Notes: generated by a model from the letters alone, not told the origin. A stretch of DNA of 64,000 bases from JAODBJ01 sp963782465 (GCA_963782465.1 CAWAJR010000003.1:744001-808000), one strand, 5' to 3'; counted from the stretch's first letter, positions 1 to 9,112 are shown. Program-made: numbers and translations.

Positions 1-388
1 CGCCGGTGGCGATCACGTCGTCGACGACGAGGACCCGCTCCCCCGGCCGCACCGCGTCACGGTGAATCTCGAGCAGGTCGCTGCCGTACTCGAGTTCGTA
101 TTCCTCACGCTCGATCTCCCACGGCAATTTGCCCGGCTTACGGACCGGCACGAACCCGGCCCGGTGGCGGTACGCGATCGGGGCCGCGAACACGAACCCG
201 CGGGCCTCGATCCCGATGACCTTGTCGATCCGCTCGCCTTCGAACGGCGCGCCGAGGGCGTCGACCGTTGCCCCGAAGACATCGGGGTCGGCCAGCAGCG
301 GCGTGATGTCCTTGAACACGACCCCCGGCCGCGGGTAGTCGGGGATGTCGCGGATGTGCGCTCGGAGGAGTGCCGGGTCGACGCCCAT
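1..388 (-). CDS. apt: Adenine phosphoribosyltransferase (3' end cut by window)
   Basis: This gene salvages adenine by joining it to PRPP to make AMP in the cytosol. The first 129 codons are visible, beginning MGVDPALLRAHIRDIPDYPR, followed by the family-typical PGVVFKDITPLL and GIEARGF segments. The PRPP-binding loop VLVVDDVIATG lies at the very edge of the window. The ATG at 388 has no obvious Shine-Dalgarno sequence. It sits 25 bases beyond a TGA that appears to end secF in another frame, so it is probably co-transcribed with the sec genes. As sequenced, the secF frame runs into this gene without a stop (see findings). An apt gene next to secDF is the usual actinobacterial arrangement. Confidence 0.9.
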   Translation of the reverse strand, partial: MGVDPALLRAHIRDIPDYPRPGVVFKDITPLLADPDVFGATVDALGAPFEGERIDKVIGIEARGFVFAAPIAYRHRAGFVPVRKPGKLPWEIEREEYELEYGSDLLEIHRDAVRPGERVLVVDDVIATG

Positions 389-413
389 CCGACGATGGTA
401 ACGGTGCGGCCGG

Positions 414-1813
414 TCAGCGACGTTTGCGGCGTCGCTGCTGGCGCGGGCGGGGGGCGGCCGGACGCGACACGGCGGAGCTCGACGCCGGCAGGGCATCGCG
501 GCTGCGGCCCCGGCCCCGACGGGGACGCCGACCTCTGCCGCCGGGGGCGGGCTCGTCGTGCCCGAGGCCTCGGCACGGCGGAGGCGTTCCCGCAGCGCCC
601 GGTTCTGCGGCTCCTTTTCCTTCCACCACGCGAGCACGGGGGCGGCAACGAAGATCGACGAGTACGAGCCGATGAACAGCCCGACGAGCAGCGCGAGGGC
701 GAAGTCTTCGAGGGTCGTCGCGCCCATGATCACCGAGCCGATGACGAGCAGCGACGCGACCGGCAAGAGCGCGACGAACGACGTCGACAGGGATCGCATC
801 AACACGTTGTTCAGTGACCGGTTGACCATGTCGGAGTAGGTCGAGCGCCCGACGGCAGTCAGCGAGGCCTGGTTCTCCCTGACCTTGTCGAACACGACGA
901 CGGTGTCGTAGAGGGAGAAACCGAGAATGGTGAGGAACGCGGTGACCGTCGCCGGCGACACCGGGAATTGGAACAGCGCGTAGAAGCCGACCGTGAAGAC
1001 GACGTCGTGGACCACCGCGAGGATGGCGGCCGCCGACATCTTCCACTCGAACCGCACCGTCAGGTACAGCGCGAGCAGGATGAAGAAGATGATCAGAGCC
1101 TTGATGGCCTTGCGGCTGACGTCGGAACCCCACGTCGGCCCCACCGTCGAAACACTGACGTCGCGGACCGACGCGTTCGCGTACTTCGCGAGCGTCGACG
1201 TCACCGCGTCGACGGGGCTCGGCGGCAGGGTCGCAGCCGTGACCGTCACATCGGTACCGCTGATCGTCGTCTTGACGCCCGAAACCCCGTGTTTCTTGGC
1301 GATGGCGGCGATCCCCGCCTCCGAGATCGCCTTGTTCTTCGACGTGACCGTGAACGTCCCGCCGTTCCCCGAGTTCGCGCGCACGAGCACGACGTCGGCT
1401 TCACCGACCTTGGCGTAGCCGGCGAGCTCGGTTTCGAATTCCTGCACCGGGTCGTTGAGCACGCGGGCTTCGACCCGGACGCTCTTGGTGCCCTGGCCCG
1501 ACAGGACGCTCACCTTCGCATCGCCGATGTGCAACGGCGCGAGCACGTTGCGCACGTCGGGCACCGACGGCGACTTGCCGGTGACGGGCACCTGCCACGA
1601 GCTCCCGCCCTTGAATTCGATGCTGAGGTTCAAGCCCCGCAACGTGAGCGCCAGGATGGCGATCACCATCAGCGACCCGGAGACGTAGAGCCACCGGCGG
1701 GAGTGCTTGATGAACTGGAAGTTGGTGCGCTCGTGGTAGAAGTCGGCCGGCCGGTGCCGCCGGGTGACACCCGGGATCCCGGTGTCCGGCCCGCTGAGCG
1801 CGTCGTCGCTCAT
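414..1813 (-). CDS. secF: Protein translocase subunit SecF (frameshifted tail)
   Basis: SecF works with SecD in the membrane and uses the proton gradient to help proteins leave the SecYEG channel. Translation from the ATG at 1813 gives a short cytoplasmic leader, a first membrane helix, the LNLSIEFKGGSSWQV segment of the first periplasmic region, and a C-terminal half with several helices including FLTILGFSLYDTVVVFDKVR, typical of SecF. The ATG lies 6 bases after the secD stop. The frame continues without a stop through the C-terminal tail into apt. In a neighbouring frame a basic tail ending PRQQRRRKRR and a TGA occurs at 414. I place the true stop there and infer a one-base error between about 440 and 540, in a G/C-run-rich stretch. 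The membrane domain is certain; the exact tail is not. Confidence 0.85.
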
Positions 1814-1818
1814 GCGGC

Positions 1819-3489
1819 TCACGCGGTTGCCTCGGGGACGTCGAGGCCGAGGCGGATCCCGATACCCGGCAACCGGACGAGCTCGGGGCTACGGGCCATG
1901 AGCACCACGAGCGGGTGCATGAAGCAGTACGCGAGCAGCAGGTCGATCGCGGTCGACAGGCCGAGGAAGAAGGCGAACCCTCGCACCGACCCGGAGGCGA
2001 GCAGGTAGAGCACGCCGGCGCCGAGCAGCGACACGAAGTCGGCGGCGATGATGGTGCGGAACGCGCGGCGGAACCCGCTCTCGACGGAGGTGCGCACGGT
2101 CTTGCCCGAGCGCACCTCGTCTTTGAGGCGTTCGAAATAGACGACGTACGAGTCGACGGTGACACCGACCGACACGATGATGCCGGTGATACCGGCCAGC
2201 GTGAGGGTGAGGCCGCGCGACTGCGACAGGTACGACGTGAGGGCGAAGAAGATCATGCCGGTGAGCCCGAGACCGAGCCACACCACGACGCCGAGGAGCC
2301 GGTAGAGCAGGATCATGTAGAGGGCGACGAGCCCGAGGCCGACGACACCGGCGACGATGCCGGCCTTCAGCTGGTCTTTGCCGAGCGTCGGCGACACGCT
2401 CTGGATCGTGGTCTGCCGCTGGTCGAACTGGATCGGGAGCGCGCCGTACTTCAACACCAGCGCGAGCGACTTCGCCTCACCTTGCGTGAAGTTCCCACTG
2501 ATCCGCACCGTCTTGCCGGTAATGCCCGGGTTGATCACCGGCGCGCTCTGCACAACGTTGTCGAGCTCGATCGCGACCTGCTTGTTGACGTCGACCGACG
2601 CGACCTTGTCGACGAAGTCGTTGCCGCGGAAGGTGACGTCGACCCCCCAGCCGGAACCGCTCGAGTCGGTGCCGTAGGAAGCCCGTGCCGTCTTGATCGT
2701 CTTGCCGGTGAGCACGGTCGGCCCGAGGATGTAGCAGCCGAGCTTCGGGTCGCGGTCGGGCAGGACGACGACGGCATTCGCCTTCTTCGACGACTTCTTC
2801 TCCAGCTCCGCGCACGACGTCGTCTTGGCGGTCGTGGTCGTCGTGCCGGGCTGCGTGGTGGTGGTCGCTCCCGCGGTCGTTGCCGCGGTCGTTGCCGTCG
2901 GGGCCGTGGTGGTCGTCGCCGCGGCCGGGCGGTGCGCGGCGGCGAGCTCGGTGTTCACCGTTGCGGTGCGGAGACGACCCAGCGATCCCTTGGTCGTGGT
3001 CGTACCACCGTTGCTCGCGCTGGACGCCGCGGTCGTGGTGGTCGTGGCGGAACCGGCCGTGGTCGTGGTCGCGCCGCTGCCGGTCGTTGTCGTCGCGCCG
3101 CCCGGGACGGTGGTGGTCGTCGACGAGGGAACGAGCGGGCCGGCCGGGAGCTGCTGCTGGACGACCCGGAAGCGCAGTTCGGCGGTCTGGCCGATCGTGT
3201 TCAGCGCGCCCTGGCGGTTCTTGGCGCCGGGCAGGTCGATGACGATCGTGTTGCCCTGGCGGCTGACGTCGGGCTCGGCGATACCGAGCGCGTCGACGCG
3301 GTTGCGGATGATCTGCACCGCGGTGTCGAGGGTCGAGGTGTCGGCGCCCTTCACCGGGAACAGCACCACCGACACGCCCCCTTGGAGGTCGAGCCCGAGT
3401 GCGGGGCGGTTCGACGAGAACAACGTGCCGACGAACGCGGCGACGATCACGACGACGGTGACCGCCAGCAATGTCTTGTATCTCCGCAC
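1819..3489 (-). CDS. secD: Protein translocase subunit SecD
   Basis: This is the large partner of SecF in the accessory translocase, 556 residues and intact. There is one N-terminal membrane helix (about residues 6-24), then the D1 motif LGLDLQGG at about 31-38. The P1-head region contains GTDSSGSGWGVDVTF and QSAPVINPGITG. Five helices follow from about residue 375 to the end, including GITGIIVSVGVTVDSYVVYFE and FRTIIAADFVS. The periplasmic region is interrupted at about residues 122-225 by a long Thr/Ala-rich low-complexity insert made of TTTT blocks. The gene lies between yajC and secF in the standard order and almost touches secF, so one transcript is likely. Confidence 0.95.
   Translation of the reverse strand: MRRYKTLLAVTVVVIVAAFVGTLFSSNRPALGLDLQGGVSVVLFPVKGADTSTLDTAVQIIRNRVDALGIAEPDVSRQGNTIVIDLPGAKNRQGALNTIGQTAELRFRVVQQQLPAGPLVPSSTTTTVPGGATTTTGSGATTTTAGSATTTTTAASSASNGGTTTTKGSLGRLRTATVNTELAAAHRPAAATTTTAPTATTAATTAGATTTTQPGTTTTTAKTTSCAELEKKSSKKANAVVVLPDRDPKLGCYILGPTVLTGKTIKTARASYGTDSSGSGWGVDVTFRGNDFVDKVASVDVNKQVAIELDNVVQSAPVINPGITGKTVRISGNFTQGEAKSLALVLKYGALPIQFDQRQTTIQSVSPTLGKDQLKAGIVAGVVGLGLVALYMILLYRLLGVVVWLGLGLTGMIFFALTSYLSQSRGLTLTLAGITGIIVSVGVTVDSYVVYFERLKDEVRSGKTVRTSVESGFRRAFRTIIAADFVSLLGAGVLYLLASGSVRGFAFFLGLSTAIDLLLAYCFMHPLVVLMARSPELVRLPGIGIRLGLDVPEATA
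2815..3126 (-). repeat. Thr-rich low-complexity insert in SecD
   Basis: About 100 codons of secD (residues 122-225) encode repeated TTTT, GATTTT and TTTTA blocks built from ACG/ACC codons, flanked by conserved SecD sequence. It would form an extended, extracytoplasmic, possibly O-glycosylated linker. The reading frame stays open throughout, so it is translated. Confidence 0.8.
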
Positions 3490-3492
3490 GGG

Positions 3493-3816
3493 TCAGCCGG
3501 TCTCCTCGAGCCCGCCGAACCCGTCATCCGGGTGGTCGGAGGCCGCGTCGTCGGGCGCTTGGTCGTTACGGGTCACACGCTGACCAATCGCCCCGCGCGC
3601 AAGCTTGATGACCGTATCCGGCGCGATTTCCAACTCGATGTAGTCGTCGCGCAGAGCCGTGATCGTGCCGTACACGCCGGCCGTCGTGATGATCTCGTCA
3701 CCGAGTTCAAGGGCATTCTGCAGGGCGCGCATCGTCGAAACCCGGCGCTGTTGCGGGCGCCAGATGAGCAGATAGAAGACCCCAGCCATGAGGGCGAGCC
3801 AGGGAAGAAGGATCAC
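3493..3816 (-). CDS. yajC: Preprotein translocase subunit YajC
   Basis: YajC is a small membrane protein that associates with SecDF. I choose the GTG at 3816 because GGAG lies about 9 bases upstream and the protein then begins directly with the single membrane helix MILLPWLALMAGVFYLLIWR. It continues into the family core PQQRRVSTMRALQNALELGD, EIITTAGVYGTI and DDYIELEIAPDTVIKLARGAI. The product is 107 residues, the usual length, with an acidic unstructured tail. It ends 3 bases before secD and is transcribed with it. Confidence 0.9.
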   Translation of the reverse strand: MILLPWLALMAGVFYLLIWRPQQRRVSTMRALQNALELGDEIITTAGVYGTITALRDDYIELEIAPDTVIKLARGAIGQRVTRNDQAPDDAASDHPDDGFGGLEETG

Positions 3817-3881
3817 CGCTGTCGCACTCCGTGAACGCAGGAAGGGTGCCGACGCTACCACCCGGCCGTCGCGACGACGGG

Positions 3882-4597
3882 TCAGGCGCGCACCTCGAAC
3901 GCACGGCCGCGATCCGCCGCGATCGCCTCCGAAAGGCGCGCCAGGCGGTCGCCACGGTTCATGATCACCTGACCTCGGTAGGCGTCGCGGGGCAGGTCGG
4001 CCCACCGTTGCGCCTCGGCGTGCGCAGCATCCGCCAACGCGTCCGGCGCGACGACATCGTCGAGGAACCCGGCGTCGCGGGCACCCTCGGGCGGGTACAT
4101 CCGGGCACCAACGGTCGCCTGCTGGTAGTGGCGCATCGACAGCCGCTCGCGCGAGAACTCGACCGCCCAGCGTGGCAACATCATGCCGATCTTGGTCTCG
4201 ATCAACCCGATCTGGAAATCGCCGGCGGCGCCCACCCGGTAATCGGCGCTCATGAGCAACAACGCCCCGGCGGCCACCGCGTGGCCGGTGCAGGCGACGA
4301 TCACGGGCACCGGCGCCCCGAAGAGGCGGGCGAACAACGCCCCGCCGTCGGTGACCAGCCGGCCGGCCGCTTCCGGGCCGGCCCGCATGACCTTCAGGTC
4401 GAAACCGCCGGTGAGCATTCCCGGCTGCCCGGTGATGCACAGCGCGCCGACGGTTTCGGGCCGGCGGCCTCGGCGCGATCGAGTGCGGCCTCGAGACCGG
4501 TGAGCACGTCGGGCGAGAGCGCGTTGGCCTTGCCGTTGTCGATCGTCGCGTACGCGATGCGATCACGAACGTCGTAGTGCACCACTTCGTCAGCCAT
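3882..4597 (-). CDS. Enoyl-CoA hydratase/isomerase family protein (frameshifted)
   Basis: This is a crotonase-fold enzyme. The N-terminal piece from the ATG at 4597 reads MADEVVHYDVRDRIAYATID and NGKANALSP. A second frame continues with ETVGALCITGQPGMLTGGFD, then CTGHAVAAGALLLMSADYRV (the oxyanion-hole region) and the C-terminal helices. The two halves join if one base is restored in the G run at 4458-4460. The total is about 238 residues, near the family norm. The substrate cannot be told from sequence; the usual catalytic glutamates are not evident at the expected site, so isomerase or hydratase activity is open. The start overlaps the end of ruvB by 8 bases. The break may be a sequencing error or a recent pseudogene. 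Confidence 0.75.
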
Positions 4598-5644
4598 CGG
4601 TTTCTGCGCCCCCCTGGTCGAACAGATCGGGAGTCTGCAGCGGGAGCGCGGGCGCGCTCAAGCCGAGGTGGGCGAACGCGGCCGCGGTCGCCATCCGGCC
4701 CCGGGGTGTGCGTTCGAGCAGGCCGCACTGGAGCAGGAACGGTTCGTAGACGTCCTCGACCGTTTCGGGCGCCTCCCCCACCGACACCGCGAGCGTGCCG
4801 AGACCGACGGCACGGCCCGTGAAGGTACGGCAGAGTGCGTTCAGGATCGCCCGGTCGACCTTGTCGAGACCGAGATCGTCGACCTCGAACAACACGAGCG
4901 CGTCGCGGGCCGCGGCCGGCGTGATCTTGCCGTCGGCACGCACCTCGACGTAGTCGCGCACCCGTTTCAACAACCGGTTCGCGATACGCGGCGTGCCGCG
5001 CGAGCGGCGGGCGATCTCGTGCGAACTCTCCGGATCGAGCGGCACACCGAGGATCGTCGCCGAACGAGTGAGGATCAATGCGAGTTCTTCCGGCACGTAA
5101 TAGTCGAGACGGGCGACGAACCCGAACCGGTCGCGTAACGGCCCGGTGATCAACCCGGTGCGGGTCGTCGCGCCGACGAGCGTGAACCGCGGGAGGTCGA
5201 GACGGATGGTGCGCGCGGTCGGCCCTTCCCGATCACGATGTCGAGCTGGAAGTCTTCCATCGCCGGGTAGAGCACCTCTTCGACCGCGCGCGGCAGGCGA
5301 TGCACCTCGTCGATGAAGAGCACGTCGCCGTCGTCGAGGTTCGAGAGGATCGCGGCGAGGTCCCCGGCACGTTCGAGCGCGGGGCCGCTCGTCGGTTGGA
5401 GACGCGCCCCCATCTCGTTGGCGATGATCCCCGCGAGCGAGGTCTTGCCGAGGCCCGGCGGACCGGCCAGCAGCACATGATCGACGGCCTGGCCGCGCTT
5501 TTGCGCCGCTTCGAGCATGATCGAAAGGTGCTCGCGCAACCGGGGCTGTCCGACGAACTCGTCGAGCCGCCGCGGCCGCAGCGTGGTTTCCTCGGCGGCC
5601 TCGACGGGGTCGGCGGCACCCGGAGTGAGCAGTTCGTCGCGCAC
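4590..5644 (-). CDS. ruvB: Holliday junction branch-migration ATPase RuvB (frameshifted)
   Basis: RuvB is the hexameric AAA+ motor that, with RuvA, drives branch migration of Holliday junctions. From the GTG at 5644 come LRPRRLDEFVGQPRLREHL, the Walker A motif GPPGLGKTSLA, the Walker B motif LFIDEVHRL and MEDFQLDIVIGKG. The next residues (PTARTIRLDLPRFTLVGATT) are in a different frame and lead into GLITGPLRDRFG, YYVPEELALI, the sensor-2 region and the winged helix. Adding one base at 5221-5222 restores a protein of about 351 residues. It follows ruvC and ruvA on the same strand, after a 105-base gap. Confidence 0.9.
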
Positions 5645-5749
5645 CTATCCTCCGCTCTCGTCCCTACGGTCCGGGCCGCTCGGGCACCGACAACCCTGCA
5701 CCGTCGCGCCGCACGCCCTCGCTCGGGCCCCGCTCGGGCAGCGATGCAG

Positions 5750-6336
5750 TCATCGTGCCGTCGCGAGCGCTTTCAGCGCTTCACGCAAGAGGTGCTCGAC
5801 GGTGCCGTCTTCGGGGAGTTGGGTCAGCACGTCGCGGACTTCTTCGGCGTTGTAGCCGAGCCCGGCGAGCGCCTCGCGCACTTCCACCCGCGCGCTCGAC
5901 GGGGCCGCGCCCGGCGCGGTGAGATCGAGATCGGGAACGTCGAGACGGGCCTTCAACTCGATCAGCAACCGCTGCGCGGTGCGCTTGCCGACACCCGGCA
6001 CCATCGTGAGCGCGTCGAGGTCGTCGTCGGCGAGCGCGCGCCGCAACACGTTCGGCGAATGCACCGAGAGGATCGCGAGCCCGAGTTCGGCGCCACACCG
6101 GTCGCGCCGATCAACGCCTCGAACGTGTCGCGTTCGTCTCGGGTGGGGAACCCGTAGAGCAACATCGCGTCGTCGCGCACATGCAGGTGCGTGAACAGGA
6201 ACGCGTTCGACGCCGGCGCGAGCGCGGGGATCGCGCTGATCGGCACGAGCACCCGGTACCCGACGCCCTGCGCCTCGACCAGCACCTCGCCGGTCGCGTT
6301 GCGGTCGATCACCACGCCGCGCACCGACCCGATCAC
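5750..6336 (-). CDS. ruvA: Holliday junction DNA helicase subunit RuvA (frameshifted)
   Basis: RuvA is the tetrameric junction-binding partner of RuvB. The GTG at 6336 overlaps the ruvC stop (GTGA) and is preceded by a perfect AGGAGG at 6344-6349, which fixes the start. Domain I reads VIGSVRGVVIDRN and GVGYRVLVP; domain II begins LLYGFPTRDERDTFEALIGA. The frame is then lost and resumes with SVHSPNVLRRALADDD, the helix-hairpin-helix VPGVGKRTAQRLLIELK and the RuvB-binding domain III near ALAGLGYNAEEV. One missing base near 6088 explains the break. The restored length is about 195 residues. Confidence 0.9.
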
Positions 6337-6866
6337 GCGCGCACCTCCTGTTGCTCGACGGCCCGCTTCACGGCCCGGCCGAGCCGGTCTCGCCATACAT
6401 GGCACAACGCGAGCGCCAGCGCATCGGCCGCGTCGGGCGGTTTCGGCGTTTCGGCGAGGCGGAGCAACCGGGTGACCATCTCCTGCACTTCGCGCTTGCC
6501 CGCCCGACCGTCGCCGGTGACCGCGAGCTTCACCTCGTTCGGGCTGTACTGCGTGACGGGCACGCCCGCATGCGACGACACCGCGAGCGCGAGGCCACTC
6601 GCCTGGCCGACCGAGATCGCGGTACGGGCGTTGGCCTGGAACAGCACCCGTTCCACCGCCACCGCGCACGGCCGAAGCGTCGCGACGAGGTCGACCAGTT
6701 CGTCGTGCAGTTCGGCGAGCCGGTCGGGCAACTCGTGGGTGCGGTCGGTACGGATCACCCCGCACGACACCGCCCGGGCACGCGCGCCGTGCACCATGAC
6801 CGCGCCATAGCCGCAGCGCGAAAGACCAGGGTCGATGCCGAGCACCGGGCCCGCGGGATCGAACAT
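6333..6866 (-). CDS. ruvC: Crossover junction endodeoxyribonuclease RuvC
   Basis: RuvC resolves Holliday junctions. The product has 177 residues from the ATG at 6866. The first acidic residue of the RNase H-like fold is in VLGIDPGLSRCGYG. The second carboxylate is in AVAVERVLFQANARTA, and the last pair is in the KPPDAADALALALCH segment. The spacing and length match the family. The stop overlaps the ruvA start, so the two are probably translationally coupled. The gene follows coxG by 22 bases on the same strand, so transcription from the cox operon could read into the ruv genes. Confidence 0.95.
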   Translation of the reverse strand: MFDPAGPVLGIDPGLSRCGYGAVMVHGARARAVSCGVIRTDRTHELPDRLAELHDELVDLVATLRPCAVAVERVLFQANARTAISVGQASGLALAVSSHAGVPVTQYSPNEVKLAVTGDGRAGKREVQEMVTRLLRLAETPKPPDAADALALALCHVWRDRLGRAVKRAVEQQEVRA

Positions 6867-6888
6867 GTGTACGAGCCTAGGGGGCCGG

Positions 6889-7629
6889 TCAGCCCCGGTG
6901 GCGGAACATCCTCCACAGCACGAACAGGAGGAGGGCGCCGATGCCCACCGGAATGAGCCGCTGCGCGACCGGTGCGCCCGCGACATCGAACAGGTCGACC
7001 GGCTGTGCCTCGGGCGCGTCGATGCGCCGCCGCTCCGACGGGGCGGCGCTCCCGGCGGCATCCGGCGCGACCGGCACCTTCGCGGCTGCGGTCGCGGCGC
7101 CGGCCGCCACGGGTTCGGGTGGTCGCTCCGGCGTCGCCGGTGCGACGACGGCGGTGGCATCGATGTGGCCCGGCGCATCGCCGCCGCTCAACACGTCGCG
7201 TTCGAGATTGTCGACGAACTGGCCGAGCAACTTCGTCGACACGTCGGCGAGGACGCCCCGGCCGAACTGCGCGACCTTGCCCGTGATCTGCAGGTCGGTG
7301 CGGATGTCGACCGCGGTTCCGCCGTCGTCGCTCGACACCATCTTCACGTCGATCGTGGCCTTCGCGTTGCCCTGGCCGCGGGTATCGCGACCCGACGCGT
7401 CGAGCACCGCATGGTGATTCGCCTCGTCGACCTCCGCCAGGCGCGCCGTGCCCTTGTACTGCGCGGTGATCGGCCCGACCTTCACCTTCACGATCCCGCG
7501 GTACTCGTCGCCCTCGACTTCTTGGAGTTGCGCCCCGGGAAGGCACGGGGCGATGCGCTCGATGTCGAGCAACACCTTCCACGTCGCTTCGATCGGCGCG
7601 CTCACTCGGAAGCTGTCGGTGATCTCCAT
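6889..7629 (-). CDS. coxG: CoxG-type SRPBCC protein with membrane anchor
   Basis: This is a CoxG-family (CO dehydrogenase subunit G) carrier. Residues 1-150 form the SRPBCC domain, beginning MEITDSFRVSAPIEATWKVL, with CLPGAQL and TAQYKGTARL as family landmarks. A Pro/Ala-rich linker of about 60 residues follows. The protein ends in one hydrophobic helix (LIPVGIGALLLFVLWRMF) and a basic tail, so it should sit on the cytoplasmic face of the membrane. CoxG proteins are known to tether or deliver electron carriers for CO dehydrogenase. It is the last gene of the coxS-L-M-mocA-coxG set, 6 bases after the nucleotidyltransferase. It is 246 residues and intact. Confidence 0.85.
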   Translation of the reverse strand: MEITDSFRVSAPIEATWKVLLDIERIAPCLPGAQLQEVEGDEYRGIVKVKVGPITAQYKGTARLAEVDEANHHAVLDASGRDTRGQGNAKATIDVKMVSSDDGGTAVDIRTDLQITGKVAQFGRGVLADVSTKLLGQFVDNLERDVLSGGDAPGHIDATAVVAPATPERPPEPVAAGAATAAAKVPVAPDAAGSAAPSERRRIDAPEAQPVDLFDVAGAPVAQRLIPVGIGALLLFVLWRMFRHRG

Positions 7630-7635
7630 CAGTCC

Positions 7636-8241
7636 TCAATTCTCCTCTCGCCGTGGCAACGTTCGCCGCTCCAGCGCGGCGAGGTCGGCGGGAGTGTCGA
7701 CATCGGTCGGCGATCCCGTGCCGTCGCACGGCACTTCTACGGCGGGGTGGTGCCGCAGCAGCGCCCGCGCCCCTTCGTCGCCCGTGAGCTGCATTGCTTC
7801 GTCCCAATGCTCACGGGCGAGTAACACCGGATTGCCCCGTACGCCGCCGTAGGTGGCGACGGCGAGGCGAGCGCCCTCATCGTAGGTGGCCGCGAGTAAC
7901 CGGTAGGAGCCCGGTCCGACGAGCGGCTGGTCCGCGAGCCCGATCACGAGCGCGGCGATGCCGGGGTGAGCTGTCGCCGCCCGGAGCGCGGCGACCAGGC
8001 TCGATGCGATCCCCGTCGCGAACGCGGGGTTGGCCACCACCTCGACGTCGCCCGGGAGCACGGCGCGCACCGAAGCGGCGCCGTTACCGACGACGACGAA
8101 GATCGGCGCCAGGCCCGAGCCGCGCGCCGCGTCGAGCGCGTGCAGCACGAGCGGGCGTCCGCGAAACCCGGCGAGCGGTTTCGGCGTCGCCCCACCGAAA
8201 CGCTCCCCCCGTCCCGCGGCGAGGATCGCCACCCCGATCAC
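7636..8241 (-). CDS. MocA/MobA-like molybdopterin nucleotidyltransferase
   Basis: The product is a 201-residue nucleotidyltransferase. The signature GVAILAAGRGERFGGATPKP is at the N-terminus, the metal-binding GLADQPLV is near the middle, and DVDTPADLAAL is at the C-terminus. This family attaches CMP or GMP to the molybdenum cofactor. Position between coxM and coxG suggests it makes the cytosine-dinucleotide form that hydroxylases of this family need, as MocA does. The start is GTG at 8241. A different NDP-sugar-like role is possible but less likely here. Confidence 0.8.
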   Translation of the reverse strand: MIGVAILAAGRGERFGGATPKPLAGFRGRPLVLHALDAARGSGLAPIFVVVGNGAASVRAVLPGDVEVVANPAFATGIASSLVAALRAATAHPGIAALVIGLADQPLVGPGSYRLLAATYDEGARLAVATYGGVRGNPVLLAREHWDEAMQLTGDEGARALLRHHPAVEVPCDGTGSPTDVDTPADLAALERRTLPRREEN

Positions 8242-8287
8242 CGGTCCGGCGCCGGGGAGGCCGCAACCCGCGCCCCGAACGACGACC

Positions 8288-9112
8288 TCAGGCGGACGCC
8301 GCTTCGAGCGCGCGGCGGGTGAGGACGCGGGCGAGGTGCTCGCGGTACTCGATCGACGCGTTGAGGTCGGCGCCCGGCTCGGTGCCCTCGGCCGCGTGCT
8401 CGGCGGCTTCGCTCGCCGACGCGCCCTGGGCCAGCGCGGCTTCGACCGCTCGTGCCCGTACCGGGGTGGAACCCATGTTCACCAACGCCACGCGTGTGCC
8501 GCCGTTGACCCGCGTCGCGAGCGACCCGACGATCGCCCAGTCCTGCGCCCGGCGCTGGAACTTCTGGTACGAGAACCCGTTGGCGCCCGTCTTCGGAGCC
8601 CGGATCTCGATCAGCAGTTCGTCGGGTGCGAGCGCGGTCTCCAGGAAACCCTCGAAGAATTCCGTCGCCGGGATCGAGCGCTCCCCGCCGGGCCCGCGCA
8701 CGACGAACGTCGCATCGAGCGCGAGCAGCGCGGCCGGCAGGTCGGAGGCGGGGTCGCCGTGCGCGACCGAGCCACCGATCGTGCCGCGGTGGCGCACCTG
8801 GTTGTCGCCGACTTGCGCCGCGACGGCCTGGAGCACACCACAGTTCTTCGCGAGCACGTCGCTCGTCTCGAGGGCGCGGTGGCGGGTGAGCGCGCCGATC
8901 GCGACATGGTCGCCCGCGTCGTTCACGTAGGAGAGGTCGCGCACCCGACCGAGGTCGACCAGCACGGTCGGTGTCGCGAGGCGGAGTTTCATGAGCGGGA
9001 TCAACGACATACCGCCCGCGAGGAACTTCGCGTCTTCGCCGTGCTCGGTGATGAGCGACAGGGCCTCATCCGCCGAGGACGCGCGTACATAGTCGAACGC
9101 TGCCGGGATCAT
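8288..9112 (-). CDS. coxM: Molybdenum hydroxylase FAD-binding (medium) subunit
   Basis: The medium subunit carries FAD and passes electrons from the iron-sulfur subunit to an acceptor. FAD-binding landmarks are the AGGMSLIPLMKLR segment near residue 33 and the TIGGSVAHGDPASDLP segment near residue 111, both diagnostic of the CoxM/CutM family. The 274 residues cover the family's usual length. The ATG overlaps the coxL stop as ATGA, indicating translational coupling. Confidence 0.9.
   Translation of the reverse strand: MIPAAFDYVRASSADEALSLITEHGEDAKFLAGGMSLIPLMKLRLATPTVLVDLGRVRDLSYVNDAGDHVAIGALTRHRALETSDVLAKNCGVLQAVAAQVGDNQVRHRGTIGGSVAHGDPASDLPAALLALDATFVVRGPGGERSIPATEFFEGFLETALAPDELLIEIRAPKTGANGFSYQKFQRRAQDWAIVGSLATRVNGGTRVALVNMGSTPVRARAVEAALAQGASASEAAEHAAEGTEPGADLNASIEYREHLARVLTRRALEAASA

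Noticed and set aside
2815..3126. CRISPR-like or microsatellite array
   Set aside because: The repeated GTCGTGGTGGTCGT-type words are codons of the SecD Thr-rich insert; the frame is open and there are no uniform spacers.
1915..3834. A 639-codon open frame on the plus strand opposite secD/yajC
   Set aside because: It is Arg/Gly/Glu-rich with no recognisable domain and exists because G+C-rich antisense frames lack stops; secD on the other strand is unmistakable.
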